Positions 25,084-39,500 of a DNA stretch of 64,000 nucleotides are shown one piece after another. The notes below the pieces were generated by a model that searched no databases, was not told where the DNA came from, and saw only the letters and a list, made by a program, of their open reading frames with translations. Origin of the DNA: Fistularia commersonii (Eukaryota > Chordata > Actinopteri > Syngnathiformes > Fistulariidae); assembly GCA_037954325.1 (NCBI GenBank), contig JBBMNZ010000061.1, positions 62,001 to 126,000 of the forward strand, given 5' to 3'. Position numbers and translations under genes: made by a program. How positions within the stretch are numbered: position 1 is the stretch's first letter; each line of letters starts with the position of its first letter.

Positions 25084-27054
25084 TACACTTAATTTGACAT
25101 ATATTGTGCAGAATTATGTCATAAACAACATATTTCAACAGCAGAAACCAGCTTGATGAAATTCAATAGTTATTTCCGCTCCTAATCAAAAACTCTTCAA
25201 CTTGGTGAGATAAGCAATTTTTGAACGAATGGCTATATCTTTTGAACCTGTGATGGGATTTCACTGAATTTGACATATAGAGTGCAGAATCATGTCCTAA
25301 AGAACATATTTCAACAGCAGAAACCAGCTTGATGAAATTCAAAAGTTATTTCCACTCCTAATCAAAAACGCTTCAACTCGGTGAGATAAGTACTTTTTGA
25401 ACGAATGGCGATATCTTTTGAACTTGTGAAGGTATTACACTGAATTTGAAATATATTGTCCAGAATCATGTCCTAAACAACAAATTTCAAGAGCAGAAAC
25501 CAGCGTGATGAAATTCAAAAGTTATTTCCAATACTAATCAAAAACTCTTCAACTTGGTGAGATAAGCAATTTTTGAACGAATGGCTATATTTTTTGAACC
25601 TGTGATGGGATTTCACTGAAGTTGACATATATTGTGCAGAATTATGTCATAAACAACATATTTCAACAGCAGAAACCAGCTTGATGAAATTCAAAAGTTA
25701 TTTCCACTCAGAATCAAAAACGCCTCAACTCGGTGACATAAGTTCTTTTGGAATGACTGGCGATTTCTTTTGAACCTATGAAGGGATTACACTGAATTTG
25801 ATATATTGTGCAGAATCATGTCCTAAACAACATATTTCAACAGCAGAAACCAGCTTGATGAAATTCATTAGTTATTTCCACTCCTAATCACAAACGCCTC
25901 AACTCGGTGAGATAAGTCCTTTTTGAAAGAATGGCTATATCCTTTGAACCTTTAATGGGATCACACTGAATTTGACATATATTGTGTAGAATCATATCCC
26001 AAAAAACATATTTCAACAGCAGTAACCAGCTTGATGAAATTCATTAGTTATTTCCACTCCTAAACAAAAACGCTTCAACTCGGTGAGATAAGCATTATTT
26101 GCAAGAATGGCTATATCCTTTGATCTTGTTGCCGGATTACACTGAATTTGAAATTTTTTTCTGCAGAATCATGTCCTAAACAACATATTTCAAAAGCAGA
26201 AACCAGCTTGATGAAATTCAAAAGTTATTTCCACTCCTAATCAAAAACGCTTCAACTCGGTGAGATAAGTACTTTTTGAACGAATGGCTATATCTTTTGA
26301 ACTTGTGAAGGGATTACACTTAATTTGACATATATTGTGCAGAATTATGTCCTAAACAACATATTTCAACAGCAGAAACCAGCTTGATAATATCCATTAG
26401 TTATTTCCACTCCTATTCAAAAACGCTTCAACTCGGTCTCATAAGCACGTTTTGAACGGATGGCTATATCCTTTCAACCTGTAATGGGCTCACAAGATTT
26501 TGACGTATATTGTGCAGAATCATGTCCTAAACAACATATTTCAACAGCAGAAACCAGCTTGATGAAATTCAAAAGTTATTTCCACTCCTAATCAAAAACG
26601 CTTCAACTCGGTGAGATAAGTACTTTTTGAACAAATGGCTATATATTTTGAACTTGTGAAGGGATTACACTGAATTTGACATATGTTGTGCAGAATCATG
26701 TCCTAAACAACATATTTCAACAGCAGAAACCAGCTTGTAGAAATTCATTAGTTATTTCCACTCCTAATCAAAAACGCTTCAACTCGGTGAGATAAGTACT
26801 TTTTGAACGAATGGCGATATCTTTTGAACCTATGAAGGGATTGCACTGAATTTGACATATATTGTGCGGAATCATGTCCTAAACAACATATTTCAACAGC
26901 AGAAACCAGCGTGATGAAATTCAAAAGTTATTTCCACTCCTAATCAAAAAAGCTTACACTCGGTGAGATAAGTACTTTTTGAACGAATGGCTATATCTTT
27001 TGAACTTGTGAAGGGATTACACTTAATTTGACATATATTGTGCAGAATTATGTC
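25084..27054 (+). repeat. A-type strings plus partial B-tail
   Basis: About 11 monomers. The part at about 25670-26560 matches about 27780-28670 at an offset of 2,109 bp (12 monomers minus 3): GATATATTG lies at 25800 and 27909, CTGCAG at 26161 and 28270. The last three monomers (26571-27054) repeat the tail of a B block, with TATATTTTGAACTTG, TGTGCGGAATC and AAAAAAGCTTACACTC in order. This is the junction into the 6,505-bp super-HOR. Confidence 0.75.
26146..26166 (+). repeat. T-run variant with CTGCAG
   Basis: In one monomer lineage ACATATATTGTGCAG has become a T-run ending in CTGCAG. States seen are GAAATATTTTCTGCAG (CTGCAG at 19832 and 44096), GAAATTTTTTCTGCAG (22468), GAAATTTTTTTCTGCAG (26161, 28270, 34775) and GAATTTTTTTTCTGCAG (33369, 39874). 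Each state differs by one step from the next, so the series orders the copies. It lies at the end of the A block. Confidence 0.8.
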
Positions 27055-28459
27055 ATAAACAACATATTTCAACAGCAGAAACCAGCTTGATAATATCCAT
27101 TAGTTATTTCCACTCCTATTCAAAAACGCTTCAACTCGGTCTCATAAGCACGTTTTGAACGGATGGCTATATCCTTTCAACCTGTAATGGGCTCACAAGA
27201 ATTTGACGTATATTGTGCAGAATCATGTCCTAAACAACATATTTCAACAGCAGAAACCAGCTTGATGAAATTCAATAGTTATTTCCGCTCCTAATCAAAA
27301 ACTCTTCAACTTGGTGAGATAAGCAATTTTTGAACGAATGGCTATATCTTTTGAACCTGTGATGGGATTTCACTGAATTTGACATATAGTGTGCAGAATC
27401 ATGTCCTAAAGAACATATTTCAACAGCAGAAACCAGCTTGATGAAATTCAAAAGTTATTTCCACTCCTAATCAAAAACGCTTCAACTCGGTGAGATAAGT
27501 ACTTTTTGAACGAATGGCGATATCTTTTGAACTTGTGAAGGTATTACACTGAATTTGAAATATATTGTCCAGAATCATGTCCTAAACAACAAATTTCAAG
27601 AGCAGAAACCAGCGTGATGAAATTCAAAAGTTATTTCCAATACTAATCAAAAACTCTTCAACTTGGTGAGATAAGCAATTTTTGAACGAATGGCTATATT
27701 TTTTGAACCTGTGATGGGATTTCACTGAAGTTGACATATATTGTGCAGAATCTTGTCCTAAACAACATATTTCAACAGCAGAAACCAGCTTGATGAAATT
27801 CAAAAGTTATTTCCACTCAGAATCAAAAACGCCTCAACTCGGTGACATAAGTTCTTTTGGAATGACTGGCGATTTCTTTTGAACCTATGAAGGGATTACA
27901 CTGAATTTGATATATTGTGCAGAATCATGTCCTAAACAACAAATTTCAACAGCAGAAACCAGCTTGATGAAATTCATTAGTTATTTCCACTCCTAATCAC
28001 AAACGCCTCAACTCGGTGAGATAAGTCCTTTTTGAAAGAATGGCTATATCCTTTGAACCTTTAATGGGATCACACTGAATTTGACATATATTGTGTAGAA
28101 TCATATCCCAAAAAACATATTTCAACAGCAGTAACCAGCTTGATGAAATTCATTAGTTATTTCCACTCCTAAACAAAAACGCTTCAACTCGGTGAGATAA
28201 GCATTATTTGCAAGAATGGCTATATCCTTTGATCTTGTTGCCGGATTACACTGAATTTGAAATTTTTTTCTGCAGAATCATGTCCTAAACAACATATTTC
28301 AAAAGCAGAAACCAGCTTGATGAAATTCAAAAGTTATTTCCACTCCTAATCAAAAACGCTTCAACTCGGTGAGATAAGTACTTTTTGAACGAATGGCTAT
28401 ATCTTTTGAACTTGTGAAGGGATTACACTTAATTTGACATATATTGTGCAGAATTATGT
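27055..28459 (+). repeat. A block, 8 monomers (~1,405 bp), A1
   Basis: Eight-monomer sub-unit of the super-HOR, repeated at offsets of about 1,405 bp. The GAATTTGACG variant is at 27197, 32297 and 33702. The end of the block carries GAAATTTTTTTCTGCAG (28270 for CTGCAG). The next string (28460-28950) restarts the same order, but with AGATTTTGACG at about 28606, so it is a truncated second A. Confidence 0.75.
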
Positions 28460-28950
28460 CCTAAACAACATATTTCAACAGCAGAAACCAGCTTGATAAT
28501 ATCCATTAGTTATTTCCACTCCTATTCAAAAACGCTTCAACTCGGTCTCATAAGCACGTTTTGAACGGATGGCTATATCCTTTCAACCTGTAATGGGCTC
28601 ACAAGATTTTGACGTATATTGTGCAGAATCATGTCCTAAACAACATATTTCAACAGCAGAAACCAGCTTGATGAAATTCAATAGTTATTTCCGCTCCTAA
28701 TCAAAAACTCTTCAACTTGGTGAGATAAGCAATTTTTGAACGAATGGCTATATCTTTTGAACCTGTGATGGGATTTCACTGAATTTGACATATAGTGTGC
28801 AGAATCATGTCCTAAAGAACATATTTCAACAGCAGAAACCAGCTTGATGAAATTCATTAGTTATTTCCACTCCGAATCAAAAATGCTTCAACTCGGTGAG
28901 ATAAGCACTTTTTGATCGAATGGCTATATCTTTTGAACTTGTCACTGGAT

Positions 28951-30533
28951 TATACTGAATTTGACATATTTTGTGCAGAATCTTGTTCTAAACAGCATAT
29001 TTCAACAGCGGGAACCAGCTTGATGAAATTCATTAGTTATATCCACTCCTAATCAGAAACGTCTCAACTCGGTGAGATAAGCACTTTTTTCACGAATGGC
29101 TATATCTTTTGATCTTATCGCTGGATTACACTTAATTTGACATGTGTTTTGCAGAATAATGTCCTTAACAACATATTTCAACAGCAGAAACCAGCTTAAC
29201 GAAATCCATCAGTTATTTCCACTCCTAATCAAAAACGCTTCAACCCGATAAGATAAGCAGTTTTTGAACGAATGGCTATATCTTTTGAACCTCTGATGTG
29301 ATTACACTAAATTTGACATATATTGTTCACAATCATATCCTAAACAACATATTTCAACAGCAGAAACCAGCTTGATGAAATTCATTGGTTATTTCCACTC
29401 AGAATCAAAAACGCCTCAACTCGGTGACATAAGTTCTTTTGGAATGACTGGCGATTTCTTTTGAACCTATGAAGGGATTACACTGAATTTGACATATATT
29501 GTACAGAATCATGTCCTAAACAACATATTTCAACAGCAGAAACCAGCTTGATGAAATTCATTAGTTATTTCCACTCCTAATCAAAAATGCTTCAACTCGG
29601 TGAGATAAGCACTTTTTGAACGAATGGCTATATCTTTTGAACTTGTGAAGGGATTACACTGAATTTGACATATATTGTGCAGAATCATGTCCTAAACAAC
29701 ATATTTCAACAGTAGAAATCTACTTGATGAAATTCATTAGTTATTGCCACTCCTAATCAAAATTGCTTCAACTCGGTGAGATAAGCACTTTTTGCACGAA
29801 TGGCTATATCTTTTGATCTTATCGCTGGATTACACTGAATTTGACATGTGTTTTGCAGAATCATGTCCTAAACAACATATTTCAACACAGAAACCAGCTT
29901 GATGAAATTCATTGGTTATTTCCACTCCGAATAAAAAACGCCTCAACTCGGTGAGATAAGTTCTTTTGGAACGACTGGCGATATCTTTTGAACCTATGAA
30001 GGGATTACACTGAATTTGACATATATTGTGCAGAAACATGTTCTAAACAACATATTTCAACAGCAGAAACCAGCTTGATGAAATTCAAAAGTTATTTCCA
30101 CTCCTAATCAAAAACGCTTCAACTCGGTGAGATAAGTACTTTTTGAACAAATGGCTATATATTTTGAACTTGTGAAGGGATTACACTGAATTTGACATAT
30201 ATTGTGCAGAATCATGTCCTAAACAACATATTTCAACAGCAGAAACCAGCTTGTAGAAATTCATTAGTTATTTCCACTCCTAATCAAAAACGCTTCAACT
30301 CGGTGAGATAAGTACTTTTTGAACGAATGGCGATATCTTTTGAACCTATGAAGGGATTGCACTGAATTTGACATATATTGTGCGGAATCATGTCCTAAAC
30401 AACATATTTCAACAGCAGAAACCAGCGTGATGAAATTCAAAAGTTATTTCCACTCCTAATCAAAAAAGCTTACACTCGGTGAGATAAGTACTTTTTGAAC
30501 GAATGGCTATATCTTTTGAACTTGTGAAGGGAT
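28951..30533 (+). repeat. B block, 9 monomers (1,583 bp), B1
   Basis: Nine-monomer sub-unit repeated at exactly +1,583 bp: the TTGTTCTAAACAGC landmark is at 28983 and 30566, the hairpin variant at 29711 and 31294, and the 2-base-short CAACACAG at 29883 and 31466. B1 has a private ACTCCGAATAAAAAACGCC change near 29934 that removes a stop in one reverse frame and so creates a 69-codon minus-strand frame. The change is kept in the 6,505-bp daughter at about 36439. Confidence 0.82.
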
Positions 30534-32116
30534 TATACTGAATTTGACATATTTTGTGCAGAATCTTGTTCTAAACAGCATATTTCAACAGCGGGAACCA
30601 GCTTGATGAAATTCATTAGTTATTTCCACTCCTAATCAGAAACGTCTCAACTCGGTGAGATAAGCACTTTTTTCACGAATGGCTATATCTTTTGATCTTA
30701 TCGCTGGATTACACTTAATTTGACATGTGTTTTGCAGAATCATGTCCTTAACAACATATTTCAACAGCAGAAACCAGCTTAACGAAATCCATCAGTTATT
30801 TCCACTCCTAATCAAAAACGCTTCAACCCGATAAGATAAGCAGTTTTTGAACGAATGGCTATATCTTTTGAACCTCTGATGTGATTACACTAAATTTGAC
30901 ATATATTGTTCAAAATCATATCCTAAACAACATATTTCAACAGCAGAAACCAGCTTGATGAAATTCATTGGTTATTTCCACTCAGAATCAAAAACGCCTC
31001 AACTCGGTGACATAAGTTCTTTTGGAATGACTGGCGATTTCTTTTGAACCTATGAAGGGATTACACTGAATTTGACATATATTGTACAGAATCATGTCCT
31101 AAACAACATATTTAAACAGCAGAAACCAGCTTGATGAAATTCATTAGTTATTTCCACTCCTAATCAAAAATGCTTCAACTCGGTGAGATAAGCACTTTTT
31201 GAACGAATGGCTATATCTTTTGAACTTGTGAAGGGATTACACTGAATTTGACATATATTGTGCAGAATCATGTCCTAAACAACATATTTCAACAGTAGAA
31301 ATCTACTTGATGAAATTCATTAGTTATTGCCACTCCTAATCAAAATTGCTTCAACTCGGTGAGATAAGCACTTTTTGCACGAATGGCTATATCTTTTGAT
31401 CTTATCGCTGGATTACACTGAATTTGACATGTGTTTTGCAGAATCATGTCCTAAACAACATATTTCAACACAGAAACCAGCTTGATGAAATTCATTGGTT
31501 ATTTCCACTCCGAATCAAAAACGCCTCAACTCGGTGAGATAAGTTCTTTTGGAACGACTGGCGATATCTTTTGAACCTATGAAGGGATTACACTGAATTT
31601 GACATATATTGTGCAGAAACATGTTCTAAACAACATATTTCAACAGCAGAAACCAGCTTGATGAAATTCAAAAGTTATTTCCACTCCTAATCAAAAACGC
31701 TTCAACTCGGTGAGATAAGTACTTTTTGAACAAATGGCTATATATTTTGAACTTGTGAAGGGATTACACTGAATTTGACATATATTGTGCAGAATCATGT
31801 CCTAAACAACATATTTCAACAGCTGAAACCAGCTTGTAGAAATTCATTAGTTATTTCCACTCCTAATCAAAAACGCTTCAACTCGGTGAGATAAGTACTT
31901 TTTGAACGAATGGCGATATCTTTTGAACCTATGAAGGGATTGCACTGAATTTGACATATATTGTGCGGAATCATGTCCTAAACAACATATTTCAACAGCA
32001 GAAACCAGCGTGATGAAATTCAAAAGTTATTTCCACTCCGAATCAAAAAAGCTTACACTCGGTGAGATAAGTACTTTTTGAACGAATGGCTATATCTTTT
32101 GAACTTGTGAAGGGAT
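30534..32116 (+). repeat. B block, 9 monomers (1,583 bp), B2
   Basis: Second tandem B copy. It starts where the B1 tail (AACTTGTGAAGGG) fuses directly to ATTATACTGAATTTG. That fusion is the crossover joint of the 1,583-bp duplication, because B1 itself is entered from CACTGGATTATAC. Private changes relative to B1 are CATATTTAAACAGC near 31106 and CAACAGCTGAAACC near 31819; both recur 6,505 bp later. Confidence 0.82.
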
Positions 32117-33559
32117 TACACTTAATTTGACATATATTGTGCAGAATTATGTCATAAACAACATATTTCAACAGCAGAAACCAGCTTGATAATATCCATT
32201 AGTTATTTCCACTCCTATTCAAAAACGCTTCAACTCGGTCTCATAAGCACGTTTTGAACGGATGGCTATATCCTTTCAACCTGTAATGGGCTCACAAGAA
32301 TTTGACGTATATTGTGCAGAATCATGTCCTAAACAACATATTTCAACAGCAGAAACCAGCTTGATGAAATTCAATAGTTATTTCCGCTCCTAATCAAAAA
32401 CTCTTCAACTTGGTGAGATAAGCAATTTTTGAACGAATGGCTATATCTTTTGAACCTGTGATGGGATTTCACTGAATTTGACATATAGTGTGCAGAATCA
32501 TGTCCTAAAGAACATATTTCAACAGCAGAAACCAGCTTGATGAAATTCAATAGTTATTTCCACTCCTAATCAAAAACGCTTCAACTCGGTGAGATAAGTA
32601 CTTTTTGAACGAATGGCGATATCTTTTGAACTTGTGAAGGTATTACACTGAATTTGAAATATATTGTCCAGAATCATGTCCTAAACAACAAATTTCAAGA
32701 GCAGAAACCAGCGTGATGAAATTCAAAAGTTATTTCCAATACTAATCAAAAACTCTTCAACTTGGTGAGATAAGCAATTTTTGAACGAATGGCTATATTT
32801 TTTGAACCTGTGATGGGATTTCACTGAAGTTGACATATATTGTGCAGAATCTTGTCCTAAACAACATATTTCAACAGCAGAAACCAGCTTGATGAAATTC
32901 AAAAGTTATTTCCACTCAGAATCAAAAACGCCTCAACTCGGTGACATAAGTTCTTTTGGAATGACTGGCGATTTCTTTTGAACCTATGAAGGGATTACAC
33001 TGAATTTGATATATTGTGCAGAATCATGTCCTAAACAACATATTTCAACAGCAGAAACCAGCTTGATGAAATTCATTAGTTATTTCCACTCCTAATCACA
33101 AACGCCTCAACTCGGTGAGATAAGTCCTTTTTGAAAGAATGGCTATATCCTTTGAACCTTTAATGGGATCACACTGAATTTGACATATATTGTGTAGAAT
33201 CATATCCCAAAAAACATATTTCAACAGCAGTAACCAGCTTGATGAAATTCATTAGTTATTTCCACTCCTAAACAAAAACGCTTCAACTCGGTGAGATAAG
33301 CATTATTTGCAAGAATGGCTATATCCTTTGATCTTGTTGCTGGATTACACTGAATTTGAATTTTTTTTCTGCAGAATCATGTCCTAAACAACATATTTCA
33401 AAAGCAGAAACCAGCTTGATGAAATTCAAAAGTTATTTCCACTCCTAATCAAAAACGCTTCAACTCGGTGAGATAAGTACTTTTTGAACGAATGGCTATA
33501 TCTTTTGAACTTGTGAAGGGATTACACTTAATTTGACATATATTGTGCAGAATTATGTC

Positions 33560-36500
33560 CTAAACAACATATTTCAACAGCAGAAACCAGCTTGATAATA
33601 TCCATTAGTTATTTCCACTCCTATTCAAAAACGCTTCAACTCGGTCTCATAAGCACGTTTTGAACGGATGGCTATATCCTTTCAACCTGTAATGGGCTCA
33701 CAAGAATTTGACGTATATTGTGCAGAATCATGTCCTAAACAACATATTTCAACAGCAGAAACCAGCTTGATGAAATTCAATAGTTATTTCCGCTCCTAAT
33801 CAAAAACTCTTCAACTTGGTGAGATAAGCAATTTTTGAACGAATGGCTATATCTTTTGAACCTGTGATGGGATTTCACTGAATTTGACATATAGTGTGCA
33901 GAATCATGTCCTAAAGAACATATTTCAACAGCAGAAACCAGCTTGATGAAATTCAAAAGTTATTTCCACTCCTAATCAAAAACGCTTCAACTCGGTGAGA
34001 TAAGTACTTTTTGAACGAATGGCGATATCTTTTGAACTTGTGAAGGTATTACACTGAATTTGAAATATATTGTCCAGAATCATGTCCTAAACAACAAATT
34101 TCAAGAGCAGAAACCAGCGTGATGAAATTCAAAAGTTATTTCCAATACTAATCAAAAACTCTTCAACTTGGTGAGATAAGCAATTTTTGAACGAATGGCT
34201 ATATTTTTTGAACCTGTGATGGGATTTCACTGAAGTTGACATATATTGTGCAGAATCTTGTCCTAAACAACATATTTCAACAGCAGAAACCAGCTTGATG
34301 AAATTCAAAAGTTATTTCCACTCAGAATCAAAAACGCCTCAACTCGGTGACATAAGTTCTTTTGGAATGACTGGCGATTTCTTTTGAACCTATGAAGGGA
34401 TTACACTGAATTTGATATATTGTGCAGAATCATGTCCTAAACAACAAATTTCAACAGCAGAAACCAGCTTGATGAAATTCATTAGTTATTTCCACTCCTA
34501 ATCACAAACGCCTCAACTCGGTGAGATAAGTCCTTTTTGAAAGAATGGCTATATCCTTTGAACCTTTAATGGGATCACACTGAATTTGACATATATTGTG
34601 TAGAATCATATCCCAAAAAACATATTTCAACAGCAGTAACCAGCTTGATGAAATTCATTAGTTATTTCCACTCCTAAACAAAAACGCTTCAACTCGGTGA
34701 GATAAGCATTATTTGCAAGAATGGCTATATCCTTTGATCTTGTTGCCGGATTACACTGAATTTGAAATTTTTTTCTGCAGAATCATGTCCTAAACAACAT
34801 ATTTCAAAAGCAGAAACCAGCTTGATGAAATTCAAAAGTTATTTCCACTCCTAATCAAAAACGCTTCAACTCGGTGAGATAAGTACTTTTTGAACGAATG
34901 GCTATATCTTTTGAACTTGTGAAGGGATTACACTTAATTTGACATATATTGTGCAGAATTATGTCCTAAACAACATATTTCAACAGCAGAAACCAGCTTG
35001 ATAATATCCATTAGTTATTTCCACTCCTATTCAAAAACGCTTCAACTCGGTCTCATAAGCACGTTTTGAACGGATGGCTATATCCTTTCAACCTGTAATG
35101 GGCTCACAAGATTTTGACGTATATTGTGCAGAATCATGTCCTAAACAACATATTTCAACAGCAGAAACCAGCTTGATGAAATTCAATAGTTATTTCCGCT
35201 CCTAATCAAAAACTCTTCAACTTGGTGAGATAAGCAATTTTTGAACGAATGGCTATATCTTTTGAACCTGTGATGGGATTTCACTGAATTTGACATATAG
35301 TGTGCAGAATCATGTCCTAAAGAACATATTTCAACAGCAGAAACCAGCTTGATGAAATTCATTAGTTATTTCCACTCCGAATCAAAAATGCTTCAACTCG
35401 GTGAGATAAGCACTTTTTGATCGAATGGCTATATCTTTTGAACTTGTCACTGGATTATACTGAATTTGACATATTTTGTGCAGAATCTTGTTCTAAACAG
35501 CATATTTCAACAGCGGGAACCAGCTTGATGAAATTCATTAGTTATATCCACTCCTAATCAGAAACGTCTCAACTCGGTGAGATAAGCACTTTTTTCACGA
35601 ATGGCTATATCTTTTGATCTTATCGCTGGATTACACTTAATTTGACATGTGTTTTGCAGAATAATGTCCTTAACAACATATTTCAACAGCAGAAACCAGC
35701 TTAACGAAATCCATCAGTTATTTCCACTCCTAATCAAAAACGCTTCAACCCGATAAGATAAGCAGTTTTTGAACGAATGGCTATATCTTTTGAACCTCTG
35801 ATGTGATTACACTAAATTTGACATATATTGTTCACAATCATATCCTAAACAACATATTTCAACAGCAGAAACCAGCTTGATGAAATTCATTGGTTATTTC
35901 CACTCAGAATCAAAAACGCCTCAACTCGGTGACATAAGTTCTTTTGGAATGACTGGCGATTTCTTTTGAACCTATGAAGGGATTACACTGAATTTGACAT
36001 ATATTGTACAGAATCATGTCCTAAACAACATATTTCAACAGCAGAAACCAGCTTGATGAAATTCATTAGTTATTTCCACTCCTAATCAAAAATGCTTCAA
36101 CTCGGTGAGATAAGCACTTTTTGAACGAATGGCTATATCTTTTGAACTTGTGAAGGGATTACACTGAATTTGACATATATTGTGCAGAATCATGTCCTAA
36201 ACAACATATTTCAACAGTAGAAATCTACTTGATGAAATTCATTAGTTATTGCCACTCCTAATCAAAATTGCTTCAACTCGGTGAGATAAGCACTTTTTGC
36301 ACGAATGGCTATATCTTTTGATCTTATCGCTGGATTACACTGAATTTGACATGTGTTTTGCAGAATCATGTCCTAAACAACATATTTCAACACAGAAACC
36401 AGCTTGATGAAATTCATTGGTTATTTCCACTCCGAATAAAAAACGCCTCAACTCGGTGAGATAAGTTCTTTTGGAACGACTGGCGATATCTTTTGAACCT

Positions 36501-39500
36501 ATGAAGGGATTACACTGAATTTGACATATATTGTGCAGAAACATGTTCTAAACAACATATTTCAACAGCAGAAACCAGCTTGATGAAATTCAAAAGTTAT
36601 TTCCACTCCTAATCAAAAACGCTTCAACTCGGTGAGATAAGTACTTTTTGAACAAATGGCTATATATTTTGAACTTGTGAAGGGATTACACTGAATTTGA
36701 CATATATTGTGCAGAATCATGTCCTAAACAACATATTTCAACAGCAGAAACCAGCTTGTAGAAATTCATTAGTTATTTCCACTCCTAATCAAAAACGCTT
36801 CAACTCGGTGAGATAAGTACTTTTTGAACGAATGGCGATATCTTTTGAACCTATGAAGGGATTGCACTGAATTTGACATATATTGTGCGGAATCATGTCC
36901 TAAACAACATATTTCAACAGCAGAAACCAGCGTGATGAAATTCAAAAGTTATTTCCACTCCTAATCAAAAAAGCTTACACTCGGTGAGATAAGTACTTTT
37001 TGAACGAATGGCTATATCTTTTGAACTTGTGAAGGGATTATACTGAATTTGACATATTTTGTGCAGAATCTTGTTCTAAACAGCATATTTCAACAGCGGG
37101 AACCAGCTTGATGAAATTCATTAGTTATTTCCACTCCTAATCAGAAACGTCTCAACTCGGTGAGATAAGCACTTTTTTCACGAATGGCTATATCTTTTGA
37201 TCTTATCGCTGGATTACACTTAATTTGACATGTGTTTTGCAGAATCATGTCCTTAACAACATATTTCAACAGCAGAAACCAGCTTAACGAAATCCATCAG
37301 TTATTTCCACTCCTAATCAAAAACGCTTCAACCCGATAAGATAAGCAGTTTTTGAACGAATGGCTATATCTTTTGAACCTCTGATGTGATTACACTAAAT
37401 TTGACATATATTGTTCAAAATCATATCCTAAACAACATATTTCAACAGCAGAAACCAGCTTGATGAAATTCATTGGTTATTTCCACTCAGAATCAAAAAC
37501 GCCTCAACTCGGTGACATAAGTTCTTTTGGAATGACTGGCGATTTCTTTTGAACCTATGAAGGGATTACACTGAATTTGACATATATTGTACAGAATCAT
37601 GTCCTAAACAACATATTTAAACAGCAGAAACCAGCTTGATGAAATTCATTAGTTATTTCCACTCCTAATCAAAAATGCTTCAACTCGGTGAGATAAGCAC
37701 TTTTTGAACGAATGGCTATATCTTTTGAACTTGTGAAGGGATTACACTGAATTTGACATATATTGTGCAGAATCATGTCCTAAACAACATATTTCAACAG
37801 TAGAAATCTACTTGATGAAATTCATTAGTTATTGCCACTCCTAATCAAAATTGCTTCAACTCGGTGAGATAAGCACTTTTTGCACGAATGGCTATATCTT
37901 TTGATCTTATCGCTGGATTACACTGAATTTGACATGTGTTTTGCAGAATCATGTCCTAAACAACATATTTCAACACAGAAACCAGCTTGATGAAATTCAT
38001 TGGTTATTTCCACTCCGAATCAAAAACGCCTCAACTCGGTGAGATAAGTTCTTTTGGAACGACTGGCGATATCTTTTGAACCTATGAAGGGATTACACTG
38101 AATTTGACATATATTGTGCAGAAACATGTTCTAAACAACATATTTCAACAGCAGAAACCAGCTTGATGAAATTCAAAAGTTATTTCCACTCCTAATCAAA
38201 AACGCTTCAACTCGGTGAGATAAGTACTTTTTGAACAAATGGCTATATATTTTGAACTTGTGAAGGGATTACACTGAATTTGACATATATTGTGCAGAAT
38301 CATGTCCTAAACAACATATTTCAACAGCTGAAACCAGCTTGTAGAAATTCATTAGTTATTTCCACTCCTAATCAAAAACGCTTCAACTCGGTGAGATAAG
38401 TACTTTTTGAACGAATGGCGATATCTTTTGAACCTATGAAGGGATTGCACTGAATTTGACATATATTGTGCGGAATCATGTCCTAAACAACATATTTCAA
38501 CAGCAGAAACCAGCGTGATGAAATTCAAAAGTTATTTCCACTCCGAATCAAAAAAGCTTACACTCGGTGAGATAAGTACTTTTTGAACGAATGGCTATAT
38601 CTTTTGAACTTGTGAAGGGATTACACTTAATTTGACATATATTGTGCAGAATTATGTCATAAACAACATATTTCAACAGCAGAAACCAGCTTGATAATAT
38701 CCATTAGTTATTTCCACTCCTATTCAAAAACGCTTCAACTCGGTCTCATAAGCACGTTTTGAACGGATGGCTATATCCTTTCAACCTGTAATGGGCTCAC
38801 AAGAATTTGACGTATATTGTGCAGAATCATGTCCTAAACAACATATTTCAACAGCAGAAACCAGCTTGATGAAATTCAATAGTTATTTCCGCTCCTAATC
38901 AAAAACTCTTCAACTTGGTGAGATAAGCAATTTTTGAACGAATGGCTATATCTTTTGAACCTGTGATGGGATTTCACTGAATTTGACATATAGTGTGCAG
39001 AATCATGTCCTAAAGAACATATTTCAACAGCAGAAACCAGCTTGATGAAATTCAATAGTTATTTCCACTCCTAATCAAAAACGCTTCAACTCGGTGAGAT
39101 AAGTACTTTTTGAACGAATGGCGATATCTTTTGAACTTGTGAAGGTATTACACTGAATTTGAAATATATTGTCCAGAATCATGTCCTAAACAACAAATTT
39201 CAAGAGCAGAAACCAGCGTGATGAAATTCAAAAGTTATTTCCAATACTAATCAAAAACTCTTCAACTTGGTGAGATAAGCAATTTTTGAACGAATGGCTA
39301 TATTTTTTGAACCTGTGATGGGATTTCACTGAAGTTGACATATATTGTGCAGAATCTTGTCCTAAACAACATATTTCAACAGCAGAAACCAGCTTGATGA
39401 AATTCAAAAGTTATTTCCACTCAGAATCAAAAACGCCTCAACTCGGTGACATAAGTTCTTTTGGAATGACTGGCGATTTCTTTTGAACCTATGAAGGGAT

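Larger units (their letters stand above)
27055..33559 (+). repeat. 37-monomer super-HOR (6,505 bp), copy 1
   Basis: First copy of a 6,505-bp unit (37 x 176 minus 7). At every diagnostic I checked, the copy lies at exactly +6,505: GATGGG at 27361/33866, CAACAAATTTCAAC at 27937/34442, CTGCAG at 28270/34775, the rare TTATATCC near 29038/35543, CAACACAG at 29883/36388 and TTTAAACAGC near 31110/37615. The left boundary is set between a mismatch at about 27053 (GTCATAAAC here, GTCCTAAAC at 33557) and the matching string after it. Internally it reads A1 (27055-28459), a short a2 (28460-28950), B1, B2 and A3 (32117-33559). Confidence 0.9.

Noticed and set aside
29830..30039. 69-codon minus-strand frame, also at 36335-36544
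   Set aside because: The two are exact copies 6,505 bp apart and owe their length to one base change (GAATAAAAAACG) plus a 2-base deletion in a B-block monomer. No coding signal.
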